NCBI GenBank assembly: GCA_944322575.1
Contig: CALUPK010000008.1
Coordinates: 1 to 64,000, forward strand
DNA length: 64,000 bases
Source of the DNA: an uncultured Bacteroidales bacterium
GTDB lineage: Bacteria > Bacteroidota > Bacteroidia > Bacteroidales > UBA932
Direction of reading: 5' to 3'
Shown here: piece after piece, positions 18,969-27,193 of the stretch
Layout of the letters: the number at the start of each line of letters is the position of its first letter
Numbering within the stretch: the stretch's first letter is position 1
Notes under the pieces: model-generated
Seen by the model: only the letters and a program-made list of their open reading frames with translations
Told to the model about the DNA's origin: nothing
The model's database searches: none
Program-made: the position numbers and the translations under genes

Positions 18969-19004
18969 AAAGGCAGCCGTCCCGGGTGGCGGGAGACTGC
19001 CTTT
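18969..19004 (-). terminator. Terminator of CoA-transferase gene
   Basis: AAAGGCAG (18969-18976) and CTGCCTTT (18997-19004) bracket a GC-rich inner hairpin; on the minus strand the hairpin lies just past the stop codon at 19029 and ends in T residues. Confidence 0.65.
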
Positions 19005-19028
19005 GTCCTACTGTCGGCCGGATGCTGC

Positions 19029-20333
19029 TTAGCCGATGAAGTGGTAGTGAGGGCCGAAGCGTTCGAAGGCGGCGCGGTCGAGCTCCTCCTGATGATCGGG
19101 ATGGGCGACGCTGATGATGGCCTTGGCTCTTTCCTGGAGGGACTTGCCGTAGAGGTCCACAGCACCGTACTCGGTTACGAACCAGTGGATGTGGTTGCGG
19201 GTGGTCACGACGCCGGCGCCGGAGGTGAGGACGGGAGCGATCTTGCTGACGCCCTTGTTGGTCACTGAGGGCATGGCGATGATGGCCTTGCCGCCCTTGG
19301 ACATGGAGGCTCCGTAGACGAAGTCGATCTGGCCGCCGACACCGGAGTAGAACTTGGTGCCGAGGGAGTCAGCGCATACCTGGCCGGTGAGGTCCACCTG
19401 GAGGGCGGAGTTGATGGCGGTAACCTTGGGGTTCTTGGCGATGACGTAGGGGTCGTTGGTGTAGCCGACGTCCATCATGGCCACCATGGGGTTGTCGTCG
19501 ATGAAGTCATAGACCTCCTGCGAGCCCATGAGGAAGGTGGATACCATCTTGCCGCGGTCGATGCACTTCTCGGCTCCGTTGATTACGCCTTTCTTCACAA
19601 GGGGCAGGACGCCGTCGGCGAACATCTCGGTGTGGATACCGAGGTTCTTGTGGTCACCGAGCTGGGCCAGCACAGCGTTGGGAATGGCGCCGATACCCAT
19701 CTGCAGGGTGGCTCCGTCCTCGATCAGGGCGGCGCAGTTGCGTCCGATGGCAGCCTCAATGGGCGAGGGCTCGGAGAAGTGGGCGGGCTCTAATTCGGAG
19801 TCGCACTCCACGAATGTGTCGATCATCGACAGGGGGATGATGGCGTCACCCCATGCGCGGGGCACGTGCTTGTTGACCACTGCGATGACATGCTTGGCGC
19901 ACTCTACGGCTGCTAAGGAAGCGTCCACGGAGGTACCCATGGATACGTAGCCGTGCTTGTCGGGGAGGGACACCTGTATCATGGCCACGTCGCAGGGCAG
20001 TACGCCGCTGCGGTAGAGCCTCTGGGTCTCGCTCAGGAAGATGGGGATGTAGTCGGCATATCCGGCCTGCACGCTCTTGCGCACATTGCCGCCTACGAAG
20101 AATGCCTGATGGAAGAAGATTCCCTCATACTTGGCATCGGTGTAGGGAGCGGGGCCCTCGGTGTGGAGGTGGTGGATCCTCACGTTCCTGAGCTCACCTG
20201 CATCGCCTCTGCGGCAGAGAGCGTCGATCAGCACTTTGGGGGCTGCGGCCACACTGCTGAAGTGAATGTGGTCTCCGGACTTCACGACCTTGACGGCCTC
20301 GTCCGCGCTTACAAAATGGATATCTTTGTACAT
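19029..20333 (-). CDS. Acetyl-CoA hydrolase/transferase family CoA-transferase
   Basis: 434 residues of the class I CoA-transferase family that includes 4-hydroxybutyrate and butyryl-CoA:acetate transferases. Seen: SGDHIHFSSVAAAPKVLI, VSLPDKHGYVSMGTS, GIGAIPNAVLAQL, GIHTEMFADG (Glu that forms the glutamyl-CoA link), YSGVGGQIDFVYGA and FVTEYGAVDLYGKSLQERA. It moves CoA between acyl groups such as acetate, propionate, butyrate or succinate; the exact pair cannot be told. In Bacteroidales such enzymes save ATP when releasing fermentation acids. Single gene with its own promoter and terminator. Confidence 0.93.
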   Translation of the reverse strand: MYKDIHFVSADEAVKVVKSGDHIHFSSVAAAPKVLIDALCRRGDAGELRNVRIHHLHTEGPAPYTDAKYEGIFFHQAFFVGGNVRKSVQAGYADYIPIFLSETQRLYRSGVLPCDVAMIQVSLPDKHGYVSMGTSVDASLAAVECAKHVIAVVNKHVPRAWGDAIIPLSMIDTFVECDSELEPAHFSEPSPIEAAIGRNCAALIEDGATLQMGIGAIPNAVLAQLGDHKNLGIHTEMFADGVLPLVKKGVINGAEKCIDRGKMVSTFLMGSQEVYDFIDDNPMVAMMDVGYTNDPYVIAKNPKVTAINSALQVDLTGQVCADSLGTKFYSGVGGQIDFVYGASMSKGGKAIIAMPSVTNKGVSKIAPVLTSGAGVVTTRNHIHWFVTEYGAVDLYGKSLQERAKAIISVAHPDHQEELDRAAFERFGPHYHFIG

Positions 20334-20373
20334 ATTGTAGATTATTGGTAATTAGCTTCAAATTAAGTCGGAC

Positions 20374-20382
20374 GCAAAGTTA
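20374..20382 (-). promoter_or_regulatory. -7 box of CoA-transferase gene
   Basis: Minus strand TAACTTTGC, full match to TAnnTTTG, about 40 bases before the start codon. Confidence 0.6.
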
Positions 20383-20433
20383 AGAAAATTTGATAAAAAC
20401 TTGCTAAATTTGTCTCAATAAGTAAATTTCAAT

Positions 20434-22338
20434 ATGAGACAATATGGACAGTTTCTGGCGGCGGTGTTGATCTTCCTGGCCGCCGTGTCGTGTGCGGAGC
20501 ATAGAAGCGGGGCTCTGAGATACGGATTCCCCGACATTATTGACATTTCCCTCACTCCGGACTCGACGGTGAGAAAGGCGGGGTGCTTTACGGATGCCGG
20601 TTCCTGGATGGGGTTCACCCTTCCCCAGCGGGACCGGTGGGTCAATGGGTTCTGCGGGCCTTTCAGCATAGAGCACAGGCGGTGGGCGGCGCAGTCGGCG
20701 GTGACGGTCCGTTTTGCCGGGGATGAGGGGGATATGCGTCCGGATTCGGTTACTTATTTCCCCGGGGAGGTCTACATGGCCTCATCCTCGGATGCCGGCA
20801 GGATAGAGCAGCGGATGGTCTTTGCAAGCGCCTCTACGGCCTTGCTGACGGTGGAGAGCGGGACTGACCGCGGACTCGTATTTACCGGGGAGGAGTGGAA
20901 CAGCCGGGCGCGGCTGAGCCTGCGGGGACAGACCGTGACGGCGGAGCTTCCGGAGGGGGAGACGGTGCTGCTGACATTTGGCCCTGAGGCCGTTCTCGAG
21001 TGCGACGGACGGAATTATACGGCCCGGACTCCGGAGGGCTGCGGGCTGGTGCGGGTGGCATTGTCCTTCGTCTATGAGGAGAATGCCCTGGAGGGGGTGA
21101 TGCGGGAGGCACGGGCTCTGCTGACGGATCCGGAGGCGGCGGTAAAGGCTTCTGCGGACCGCTGGGAGGGCTATCTGAGCCGGGTGCTGCGGGACGACAT
21201 GCCGCATGAGTATGACCGGGTGGCGGTCAAGTCGGTGGTGACGCTGATGTCCAACTGGAGGGCCGCCCGCGGGGACCTGCTCCACGAGGGGGTGATTCCG
21301 AGCCATTCGGTGACATATTTTACCGGATTCTGGGCCTGGGACAGCTGGAGGTTCTCGGCGGCTCTGGCCCGCTTCGCTCCGGAGCTGGCCAGGAACAATA
21401 TCCGGGCGATGTTCGACTATCAGCAGCCGGACGGGATGGTCATCGACTGCATCTATACCGACAGCCGCTGGAACAATGCCCGGGACAGCAAGCCGCCCCT
21501 CGCGTGCTGGGCAGTGGATGAGATTCTGACATACGCAGGGGACACCGCCTTCGTGAGGGAGATGTATCCTAAGTTGCTGACCTATTATAAATGGTGGTTC
21601 GCCAAACGGGACCACAACGGCAACGGGATGTGCGAGTTCGGCTCTACGGACGGCACCCTCGAGGCGGCCGGATGGGAGAGCGGGATGGACAACGCGATAC
21701 GCTTCGACGGAGCCAGGATGCTGCGCAACGGTCCGGATGCCTGGAGCCTCGACCAGGAGAGCGTGGACCTGAACGCCTACCTGGCCTTCGAGGCGCGGCT
21801 GCTGCGCAAGTTCGCGGCGCTTATCGGGGAGGACTTCGATGCCCCGGACCACAGCACTGAGGTGGCTGAGTATTTCTTCGACCCGGAGCTCGGGTACTTC
21901 TGCGACCGGAAACTCGCCGACGGCAGCTTTATCGCCGAGCCGGCCTGCGAGGGCTATACTCCGTTCTGGGTGGAGATTGCCTCGCAGGAACAGATGGACC
22001 AGGCCCTGAGGCTGCTGACCGACCCTGCCAAATTCTCCACTTACATACCATTCCCCACCGCCGCCGCGGACAATCCCAAGTGCTCCCCGGACGGCTACTG
22101 GCGCGGTCCCATCTGGCTCGACCAGACCTATCAGGCCATCCGCGGGCTGCGCAACTACGGGTACGGCGATCTGGCCGATGAGTACACCCGTCAGGTATTC
22201 GACCGCTGCGACGGCCTTACCGGATACGCTCCCATCCACGAGAACTACGGGACGCACACCGGAGAACGGCTGCAGGCCTCCCATTTCAGCTGGAGTGCCT
22301 CGCATCTGCTGATGATGTATGAGGATTACGGGAAGTAG
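20434..22338 (+). CDS. Lipoprotein glycoside hydrolase, GH63/GH37-like
   Basis: 634 residues. Lipobox LAAVSC (Cys 20) marks a lipoprotein, probably on the cell surface or in the periplasm. Residues ~30-230 are a beta-rich N-terminal domain; ~250-634 an (alpha/alpha)6 barrel with FWAWDSWRF (Asp ~303, position of the general acid in GH63), HNGNGMCEFGSTDG, WRGPIWLDQTYQAIRGL and PIHENYGTHTG (Glu ~603, position of the base). GH63/GH37 members cleave alpha-glucosides such as trehalose, nigerose-type or glycan-terminal glucose. No SusC/D pair is adjacent, so substrate cannot be inferred. Very GC-rich codon use. Confidence 0.82.
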   Translation: MRQYGQFLAAVLIFLAAVSCAEHRSGALRYGFPDIIDISLTPDSTVRKAGCFTDAGSWMGFTLPQRDRWVNGFCGPFSIEHRRWAAQSAVTVRFAGDEGDMRPDSVTYFPGEVYMASSSDAGRIEQRMVFASASTALLTVESGTDRGLVFTGEEWNSRARLSLRGQTVTAELPEGETVLLTFGPEAVLECDGRNYTARTPEGCGLVRVALSFVYEENALEGVMREARALLTDPEAAVKASADRWEGYLSRVLRDDMPHEYDRVAVKSVVTLMSNWRAARGDLLHEGVIPSHSVTYFTGFWAWDSWRFSAALARFAPELARNNIRAMFDYQQPDGMVIDCIYTDSRWNNARDSKPPLACWAVDEILTYAGDTAFVREMYPKLLTYYKWWFAKRDHNGNGMCEFGSTDGTLEAAGWESGMDNAIRFDGARMLRNGPDAWSLDQESVDLNAYLAFEARLLRKFAALIGEDFDAPDHSTEVAEYFFDPELGYFCDRKLADGSFIAEPACEGYTPFWVEIASQEQMDQALRLLTDPAKFSTYIPFPTAAADNPKCSPDGYWRGPIWLDQTYQAIRGLRNYGYGDLADEYTRQVFDRCDGLTGYAPIHENYGTHTGERLQASHFSWSASHLLMMYEDYGK

Positions 22339-22392
22339 CGGAATTTTTCATTTTATCTGTCACGTTCGGGGGCGGTTATCCGTCTATGCAGT

Positions 22393-22887
22393 ATGAATTC
22401 GGAATTCACAAGTGCAGTAGAGGGAAACCGCAGACGCATGCTTGTACTCGTGCGGGGTATTGTCGGAGACGGTGCCTTGGCCGAGGATATAGTGCAGGAT
22501 GCAGTCCTGGCCTATCTGCAGGCGGCTTCTGGCGGGAAAAATGTCAGCTGTCCCGGGGCCTGGCTGATGAAGGTGGCCCGGAACAGGGCGCTGGATGCGG
22601 TCAGGTCGGCGGGTTACAGCAGGACATCAGGGCTGGAGGCGGCGTGGAGGCAGGACAGCGGGGAGAATATCGAGCTGCACTTGGGAATGAGGGAGCGGGT
22701 TGCGCAGGTGCGGGCGGTCGTGCAGGAACTTCCGGAGCAGCAGCGCTCGGCGTTTATTCTCAGGGATGTGCTGGGTTATGAGACGGATGAGATAGCGGAG
22801 ATAATAGGATGCGCCGGGGACAATGTCCGGCAGCTGCTGAGCCGGGCGCGGAAGCGGATAAGACAGTATCTGTTGGAAAATGAATAA
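22393..22887 (+). CDS. ECF RNA polymerase sigma factor
   Basis: 164 residues. Region 2: GIVGDGALAEDIVQDAVLAY and CPGAWLMKVARNRALDAVRS; region 4: LPEQQRSAFILRDVLGYETDEIAEIIG then VRQLLSRARKRIRQYL, a helix-turn-helix that reads the -35 element. It is the first gene of a tight four-gene operon (gaps of 2, 2 and 19 bases) with a probable anti-sigma factor next. ECF factors often drive their own operon; the trigger is not evident. Confidence 0.92.
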   Translation: MNSEFTSAVEGNRRRMLVLVRGIVGDGALAEDIVQDAVLAYLQAASGGKNVSCPGAWLMKVARNRALDAVRSAGYSRTSGLEAAWRQDSGENIELHLGMRERVAQVRAVVQELPEQQRSAFILRDVLGYETDEIAEIIGCAGDNVRQLLSRARKRIRQYLLENE

Positions 22888-22889
22888 TT

Positions 22890-23411
22890 ATGAGCAATAT
22901 GAAGGACAATGAGTTGAGACAATTGCTGGACCTCTGGCTCGAGGGCAGTTCTACCCTTGAACAGGAGGAACGGCTGCGCAGGAGATTCCTTTCGGGGAAG
23001 GTGCCGGCGGGCTTGGAGAAATACCGGCCGCTTTTCGGGTATATCGCTCAGGAGCGGGCTGCTGCGGGAGTTGCCGCTGCGGATGGACGGATGTCCCGCC
23101 GCAGGAGGGTGCTGCGCACAGTGGTGTCCGTGACTGCCGCCGCGGCGGTGCTGGCTGGCGCCGGAGTGCTGGTTTTTGACGGCGGGCGTTTCCAGGGCGG
23201 TGCCTCCGGACTGCGCCTGACTGTAGGCGGCCGTTCCGTGGCGGACGAGGCTCTGGCGGTGGAGATTGTAGACCGGGAGCTGGCGCGGCTGGGGGATGTG
23301 CAGGCGGCATTGGACCTGAGCCTGGATGTCCTGAGGGAGGCTGCCCGGGTGCGGGATTCGACCATGAGCGTGCTGGAGGATAGAATGGTATTGGACTTTA
23401 AAATCAAATAG
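22890..23411 (+). CDS. Putative membrane anti-sigma factor
   Basis: 173 residues, 2 bases after the sigma gene. The N-terminal ~55 residues (LRQLLDLWLEGSSTLEQEERLRRRF) are typical for short Bacteroidetes anti-sigma proteins whose cytoplasmic helix binds the sigma factor; an Arg-rich stretch (SRRRRVLR) is followed by one membrane segment (~76-98) and a ~75-residue outer part with helices. No zinc motif. It would hold the sigma factor at the membrane. Function inferred from position and layout. Confidence 0.72.
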   Translation: MSNMKDNELRQLLDLWLEGSSTLEQEERLRRRFLSGKVPAGLEKYRPLFGYIAQERAAAGVAAADGRMSRRRRVLRTVVSVTAAAAVLAGAGVLVFDGGRFQGGASGLRLTVGGRSVADEALAVEIVDRELARLGDVQAALDLSLDVLREAARVRDSTMSVLEDRMVLDFKIK

Positions 23412-23413
23412 AT

Positions 23414-23869
23414 ATGAAGAGAGTACTGATAACACTTGCGCTGGCCGCTGTGTCCCTGCTGTGCGCCCGCGCCCAGTCGATGGACAGCCTGATAGAGAAA
23501 TATGCCTATCAGAAGTCGGCGGTGACGGTCACCATGCCGGAGCAGATACTGAAAAAGATGGCGCGGAGGGACAACAATGACCTGCTCCGCAAGCTTACGG
23601 AGATAAAAATCATCAGCATTTCGGGTTCTGACGGCAATTGTCTGAGGGACAGGTTTCTCGAGGATGCACGTCGGCTGACGGCCCGGTATGAGGTGCTCTT
23701 CTCGGTCAGCAATGCCGGCAGGTGGGTGTCGGCCTATATCGACGGACACTGCCGGGAGGCGATAACGCTGTCGAGCGATGATGAGGCGGTGACCCTGCTG
23801 TATATGAGGGGCGATATCGATGATGATATGCAGGATGCCCTGCTCAGCAACAAGATACGGATTAAATAA
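23414..23869 (+). CDS. DUF4252-like secreted protein
   Basis: 151 residues with signal peptide ~1-20 (MKRVLITLALAAVSLLCARA). The mature part (MDSLIEKYAYQKSAVTVTMPE, LRKLTEIKIISISG, RYEVLFSVSNAGRWVSAYIDG) follows DUF4252, a Bacteroidetes family regularly encoded beside ECF sigma/anti-sigma pairs. Two bases separate it from the anti-sigma gene. Biochemical role unknown; a periplasmic part of the signalling operon is likely. Confidence 0.75.
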   Translation: MKRVLITLALAAVSLLCARAQSMDSLIEKYAYQKSAVTVTMPEQILKKMARRDNNDLLRKLTEIKIISISGSDGNCLRDRFLEDARRLTARYEVLFSVSNAGRWVSAYIDGHCREAITLSSDDEAVTLLYMRGDIDDDMQDALLSNKIRIK

Positions 23870-23888
23870 CTTAAAGAAGGAACAAGAT

Positions 23889-24650
23889 ATGAGAAAGATT
23901 ATGATTTTTGCAGCCGCTGCGGCCGGCCTGCTGGTAATCCTGCCGCGTGTCTCTTACGCACAGGCCGATATCGAGATAGGCAAGACGACCATACGCCTCC
24001 AGTCCCCGGTGAAAGTATATGACAAAAGCGATGATGACCGGCACAGCAGAGGCTACTGGCAGAGAAGTTACGTGGATGTGTTCGCCGGTTTCAGCTTTCC
24101 GGTGGAGGGCTGCAGCTATGAGGATACTCCGCAGATGCCGGTCAAGTACGGCAACAGCTTTGAGATAACCGTCGGAGCCAAGCAGTGGTACCGCCCGGCA
24201 AGACACTATGCGTTCGGAATATCGGTCCAGTACACGCATTATGATTACCGTGCCAGGAACGGACTGGCCGTCTCAGGAGCAATAGCCCCGTATCCGGTGG
24301 GAATGAATATCTACCGCGAGATATTCAAGACCGACAACATAGGTCTGGGAATATATAACCGTTTCTTCTTCTCCCGCAGTTACTCTTCTGTGTTCATCGA
24401 CATAGGGGCCTACGGGGACTGGGCCTTCAGCCGTCAGTACAAGATCCGCTATTATTCCGGGGAGTCCAAGGAGGCGGACCATTACCGCGACGGCGGGAAA
24501 TTCCTGCCTCTGCAGGGCGGTGTCTACGGAGCTTTAGGCATGGGCGCTTTCTCGATCTACTGCAAGTACCGCTTCACTCATCTCTTCGACCATTCTGTAT
24601 TGCCGATGGAGCCGCCCCGCCTGCAGCTCGGGCTGATGATTGAAATTTAA
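23889..24650 (+). CDS. Outer-membrane beta-barrel-type protein
   Basis: 253 residues from the ATG at 23889 (MRKIMIFAAAAAGLLVILP), signal peptide to about residue 24. The mature part alternates hydrophobic and polar residues with many aromatics (VDVFAGFSFPVEG, FEITVGAKQWYRP, AFGISVQYTHYDY, GAFSIYCKYRFTH) and ends in a strand LQLGLMIEI, the pattern of a small outer-membrane barrel. Last gene of the ECF operon and probably its target; it overlaps the convergent WYL gene by 4 bases. Confidence 0.72.
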   Translation: MRKIMIFAAAAAGLLVILPRVSYAQADIEIGKTTIRLQSPVKVYDKSDDDRHSRGYWQRSYVDVFAGFSFPVEGCSYEDTPQMPVKYGNSFEITVGAKQWYRPARHYAFGISVQYTHYDYRARNGLAVSGAIAPYPVGMNIYREIFKTDNIGLGIYNRFFFSRSYSSVFIDIGAYGDWAFSRQYKIRYYSGESKEADHYRDGGKFLPLQGGVYGALGMGAFSIYCKYRFTHLFDHSVLPMEPPRLQLGLMIEI

Positions 24651-25570
24651 CGGCCGGGACTCTCCTGATAACGGGAGGCGATTCTCTGCACGGTGCTGCG
24701 GATCTCCTCCCGGAGTGAGGCCGGGGAAATGACTTCCAGCTGGTTCATGCGGGAGAGGATGGTGCTGTAGAAGTCCCAGGTGGGCCGGAGCCGGTATTCG
24801 AAGACAGCACATTCTTCGTCGGGATCGGTGGCTGTCTCTTTCTGGCTGTGGTGCAGGGGAAGGGAGCGGAGGTATCGTACCTGGAGGCCGTAGGCTCTGA
24901 TGAGGATGGTGGTCATGGGGATGTTGCTGTCAGTGGAGATGCCGCAGAAGTCGGCGAAGTAGCCCTGGGGGTCGAAGTCTGCGGGATATTCGAAGGTCTC
25001 GTTCATGGCGGTCAGTCCGATGATGCGGTCCAGGGCAAATGTGCGCATGGCGTCCCTCTCACGGCAGTATCCGCAGACGTACCATCTTTGGTTGAAGAGC
25101 TTGAGGCACCAGGGCTGTATGGTGTAGGTGTCAGGTCTGTCGTACCAGTAACTGCCGTGGACTATCTCCAGCCATTTATTTGCCTGCATGGCGTCGATGA
25201 TGGGGGTGAGATGCTTCTGCCCGGAGGGTACGTTCTCCAGGAGGATGCGGTCGCGGATGCCCTTGCTCTCGCTGATGATGTTCTTGACAGTGAAAGTATT
25301 GAGCAGCCATGAGCGGGTAGTGCTGTTCTCCAGGTCTTCAGGGTTCTCGATGTAGTAGTGGTAGCCGCCGACCCGCCTGCACTCGATATTGATGTCAAAT
25401 GCCTGCTGTATGGCTTCCTTCCAGTTGTTGAATGTCCGGCGCGGGATGTCCGCACCGTCGTAGAGAGGCGACATAGCCCATTTCTCATTGATTTCCCTGA
25501 GTGTGATGCGGCCCGCGCGGTGAATCGTATCCACGAGCCAGATGTACTTGTCGAATAGGTCTTTAGTCAT
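24647..25570 (-). CDS. WYL-domain transcriptional regulator
   Basis: 307 residues from the ATG at 25570 (MTKDLFDKYIWLVDTIH). N-terminal winged helix (~1-60, RITLREINEKWAMSPLYDG, IPRRTFNNWKEAIQQ), a linker, then a WYL domain (~130-220: IVHGSYWYD, IQPWCLKLFNQRWYVCGYC, RTFALDRIIGL) that senses ligands, and a C-terminal WCX-type domain with helices. A dyad lies at 25604-25632 between this gene and the divergent ATPase gene, fitting autoregulation. WYL regulators frequently control stress or defence genes. Confidence 0.87.
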   Translation of the reverse strand: MTKDLFDKYIWLVDTIHRAGRITLREINEKWAMSPLYDGADIPRRTFNNWKEAIQQAFDINIECRRVGGYHYYIENPEDLENSTTRSWLLNTFTVKNIISESKGIRDRILLENVPSGQKHLTPIIDAMQANKWLEIVHGSYWYDRPDTYTIQPWCLKLFNQRWYVCGYCRERDAMRTFALDRIIGLTAMNETFEYPADFDPQGYFADFCGISTDSNIPMTTILIRAYGLQVRYLRSLPLHHSQKETATDPDEECAVFEYRLRPTWDFYSTILSRMNQLEVISPASLREEIRSTVQRIASRYQESPGR

Positions 25571-25590
25571 GATATTACGTTTTATTTTGT

Positions 25591-25632
25591 GCAAAAGTAG
25601 TGAAAACTTGTGAAAAATCGTGGCACAAGTTT
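25591..25632 (-). promoter_or_regulatory. WYL-gene -7 box with overlapping dyad operator
   Basis: Minus strand TACTTTTGC at 25591-25599 is the -7 box. AAACTTGTG (25604-25612) and CACAAGTTT (25624-25632) form a perfect 9-bp inverted repeat spaced by 11, right upstream of that box, where a repressor would sit. Confidence 0.5.
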
Positions 25633-25650
25633 CTCAGAATGCAGATAAAT

Positions 25651-25682
25651 TTTGTATTATGCATTTGAATCATTATGTTTGC
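25651..25682 (+). promoter_or_regulatory. Promoter of ATPase gene
   Basis: TTTG at 25651-25654, exactly 19 bases, then TATGTTTGC at 25674-25682: an ideal Bacteroidetes promoter 20 bases before the start at 25702. Confidence 0.75.
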
Positions 25683-25701
25683 AGTGCATAATAAATAGCA
25701 T

Positions 25702-27075
25702 ATGGAATTTGTCGACAGAATCGCAGAAACAGCACGTCTTAAGGCCGCTCTTGCCGGGGAACGGTCTGCATTGGTCGTGATGTATGGCCGCAGAAGACTG
25801 GGTAAGTCAACACTTATTAAAAGGGTGTTGTCTGAAGGGGATGTTTATTTTCTCGCTGACCGTTCTGAAGGGCAGCATCAGAGATTGTTGCTGGCTAAAG
25901 TAATTGCGCAGGTGTTCCCGGATTTCGACAAACTGACATATCCGGATTGGGAGTCTCTGTTCCGTGCGGTCAATTACCGGACAGACAGGCGTTTCACCCT
26001 GTGTCTGGATGAGTTTCCGTATATTGTGGAACAATCTCCGGAGTTGCCGTCAGTGCTGCAGAAACTGGTAGATGAAAAGCAGCTGAAGTATAATTTGGTA
26101 CTTTGCGGCTCATCGCAGAATATGATGTACGGGCTGTTTCTCGATTCCTCAGCGCCTCTTTATGGCAGGGCGGATGAGATTATAAGGCTCACGCCTATAC
26201 GTTTGCCATATCTTCAGGAGGCATTGCGCCTCGATGCGGTGAGTGCCGTTGAAGAATATTCAGTATGGGGAGGTGTGCCGCGTTATTGGGAACTGAGAGA
26301 GAACAGGAGATCGCTTGACGATGCTCTGTGGCACAATATACTTTCTGTAAACGGGGTTCTCTATGAAGAACCTGTGAAACTTTTTCAGGACGATGTAAAG
26401 GATATCGTCAAGACCTCGACGATAATGTCATACGTCGGAGCCGGTGCAAACCGTCTTTCTGAGATTGCGGCACGGTGCGGTGAGCCTGCGACCAATCTGT
26501 CACGTCCATTGAAGAAACTTGTAGATCTCGGATTTTTAGAAAAGGATGTCCCGTTCGGGATGGATGAGAAGAATGCAAAGAAAAGTCTTTATAAGATAGC
26601 CGATCCGTTTATGGCATTCTACTATCAGTTTGTGGTTCCGTACCGCTCGTTTATAGAGCTTGACCGCCGTCTGCCCATAGAGCAGGCTTTGTGTGCCCGT
26701 TTCCAGGAGTATGTAAGTATGCAGTGGGAAAAACTTTGCAGGGAAGCTGTGACAGGAAATATTATGGAAGGAGTGCTTTATGGCAGGGCAAGACGCTGGT
26801 GGGGCTCTGTCCTCAATGAGCACGGGAAACCTGAGCAGATTGAGTTCGATGTGATGGCAGAGTCCGTCGATAAGAAGTATCTGCTGGTAGGTGAATGTAA
26901 ATGGACGGCTAGGGAGAATGGCAGACAGCTTGCCGCAGAACTTCTCCGCAAAGCCGCCCTTCTGCCTTTTACAAAGGATTATACGGTTGTACCGGTGCTT
27001 TTCCTCAAAAATGAGCCCACGGATAATTCTGCGAATGTGATGCTGCCGCAGGATACCATCAGGCTGTCGAAATAG
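25702..27075 (+). CDS. ATPase with DUF234-type nuclease-like C-terminus
   Basis: 457 residues. STAND/archaeal-type ATPase: Walker A GRRRLGKSTL (~30-39), Walker B TLCLDEFPYIVE (~97-108), sensor NLVLCGSSQNMMYG. After a winged helix (~235-275) comes a DUF234-like C-terminal domain with E-x-I-E-F-D-VMA and LLVGECKWTA, spacing like the D...ExK core of PD-(D/E)xK nucleases. Such proteins are widespread in Bacteroidales and archaea; roles proposed range from DNA transactions to toxin-like action and none is settled. Divergent from the WYL gene across a shared control region. Confidence 0.82.
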   Translation: MEFVDRIAETARLKAALAGERSALVVMYGRRRLGKSTLIKRVLSEGDVYFLADRSEGQHQRLLLAKVIAQVFPDFDKLTYPDWESLFRAVNYRTDRRFTLCLDEFPYIVEQSPELPSVLQKLVDEKQLKYNLVLCGSSQNMMYGLFLDSSAPLYGRADEIIRLTPIRLPYLQEALRLDAVSAVEEYSVWGGVPRYWELRENRRSLDDALWHNILSVNGVLYEEPVKLFQDDVKDIVKTSTIMSYVGAGANRLSEIAARCGEPATNLSRPLKKLVDLGFLEKDVPFGMDEKNAKKSLYKIADPFMAFYYQFVVPYRSFIELDRRLPIEQALCARFQEYVSMQWEKLCREAVTGNIMEGVLYGRARRWWGSVLNEHGKPEQIEFDVMAESVDKKYLLVGECKWTARENGRQLAAELLRKAALLPFTKDYTVVPVLFLKNEPTDNSANVMLPQDTIRLSK

Positions 27076-27193
27076 CGTATAGCTTGTTCCTGATTTCTCA
27101 AAGATATCTCCTTAAATTATGAAATTTCAATAGTTGTGCCGTCGTGTTTCCTATGTGCGTGTGACCTTTGCGGCATAAAAGTAAAGGTGCGCT

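Noticed and set aside
20782..22305. 507-codon open frame on the minus strand
   Set aside because: Antisense to the glycoside hydrolase, with low-complexity Pro/Arg/Val composition typical of a GC-rich shadow.
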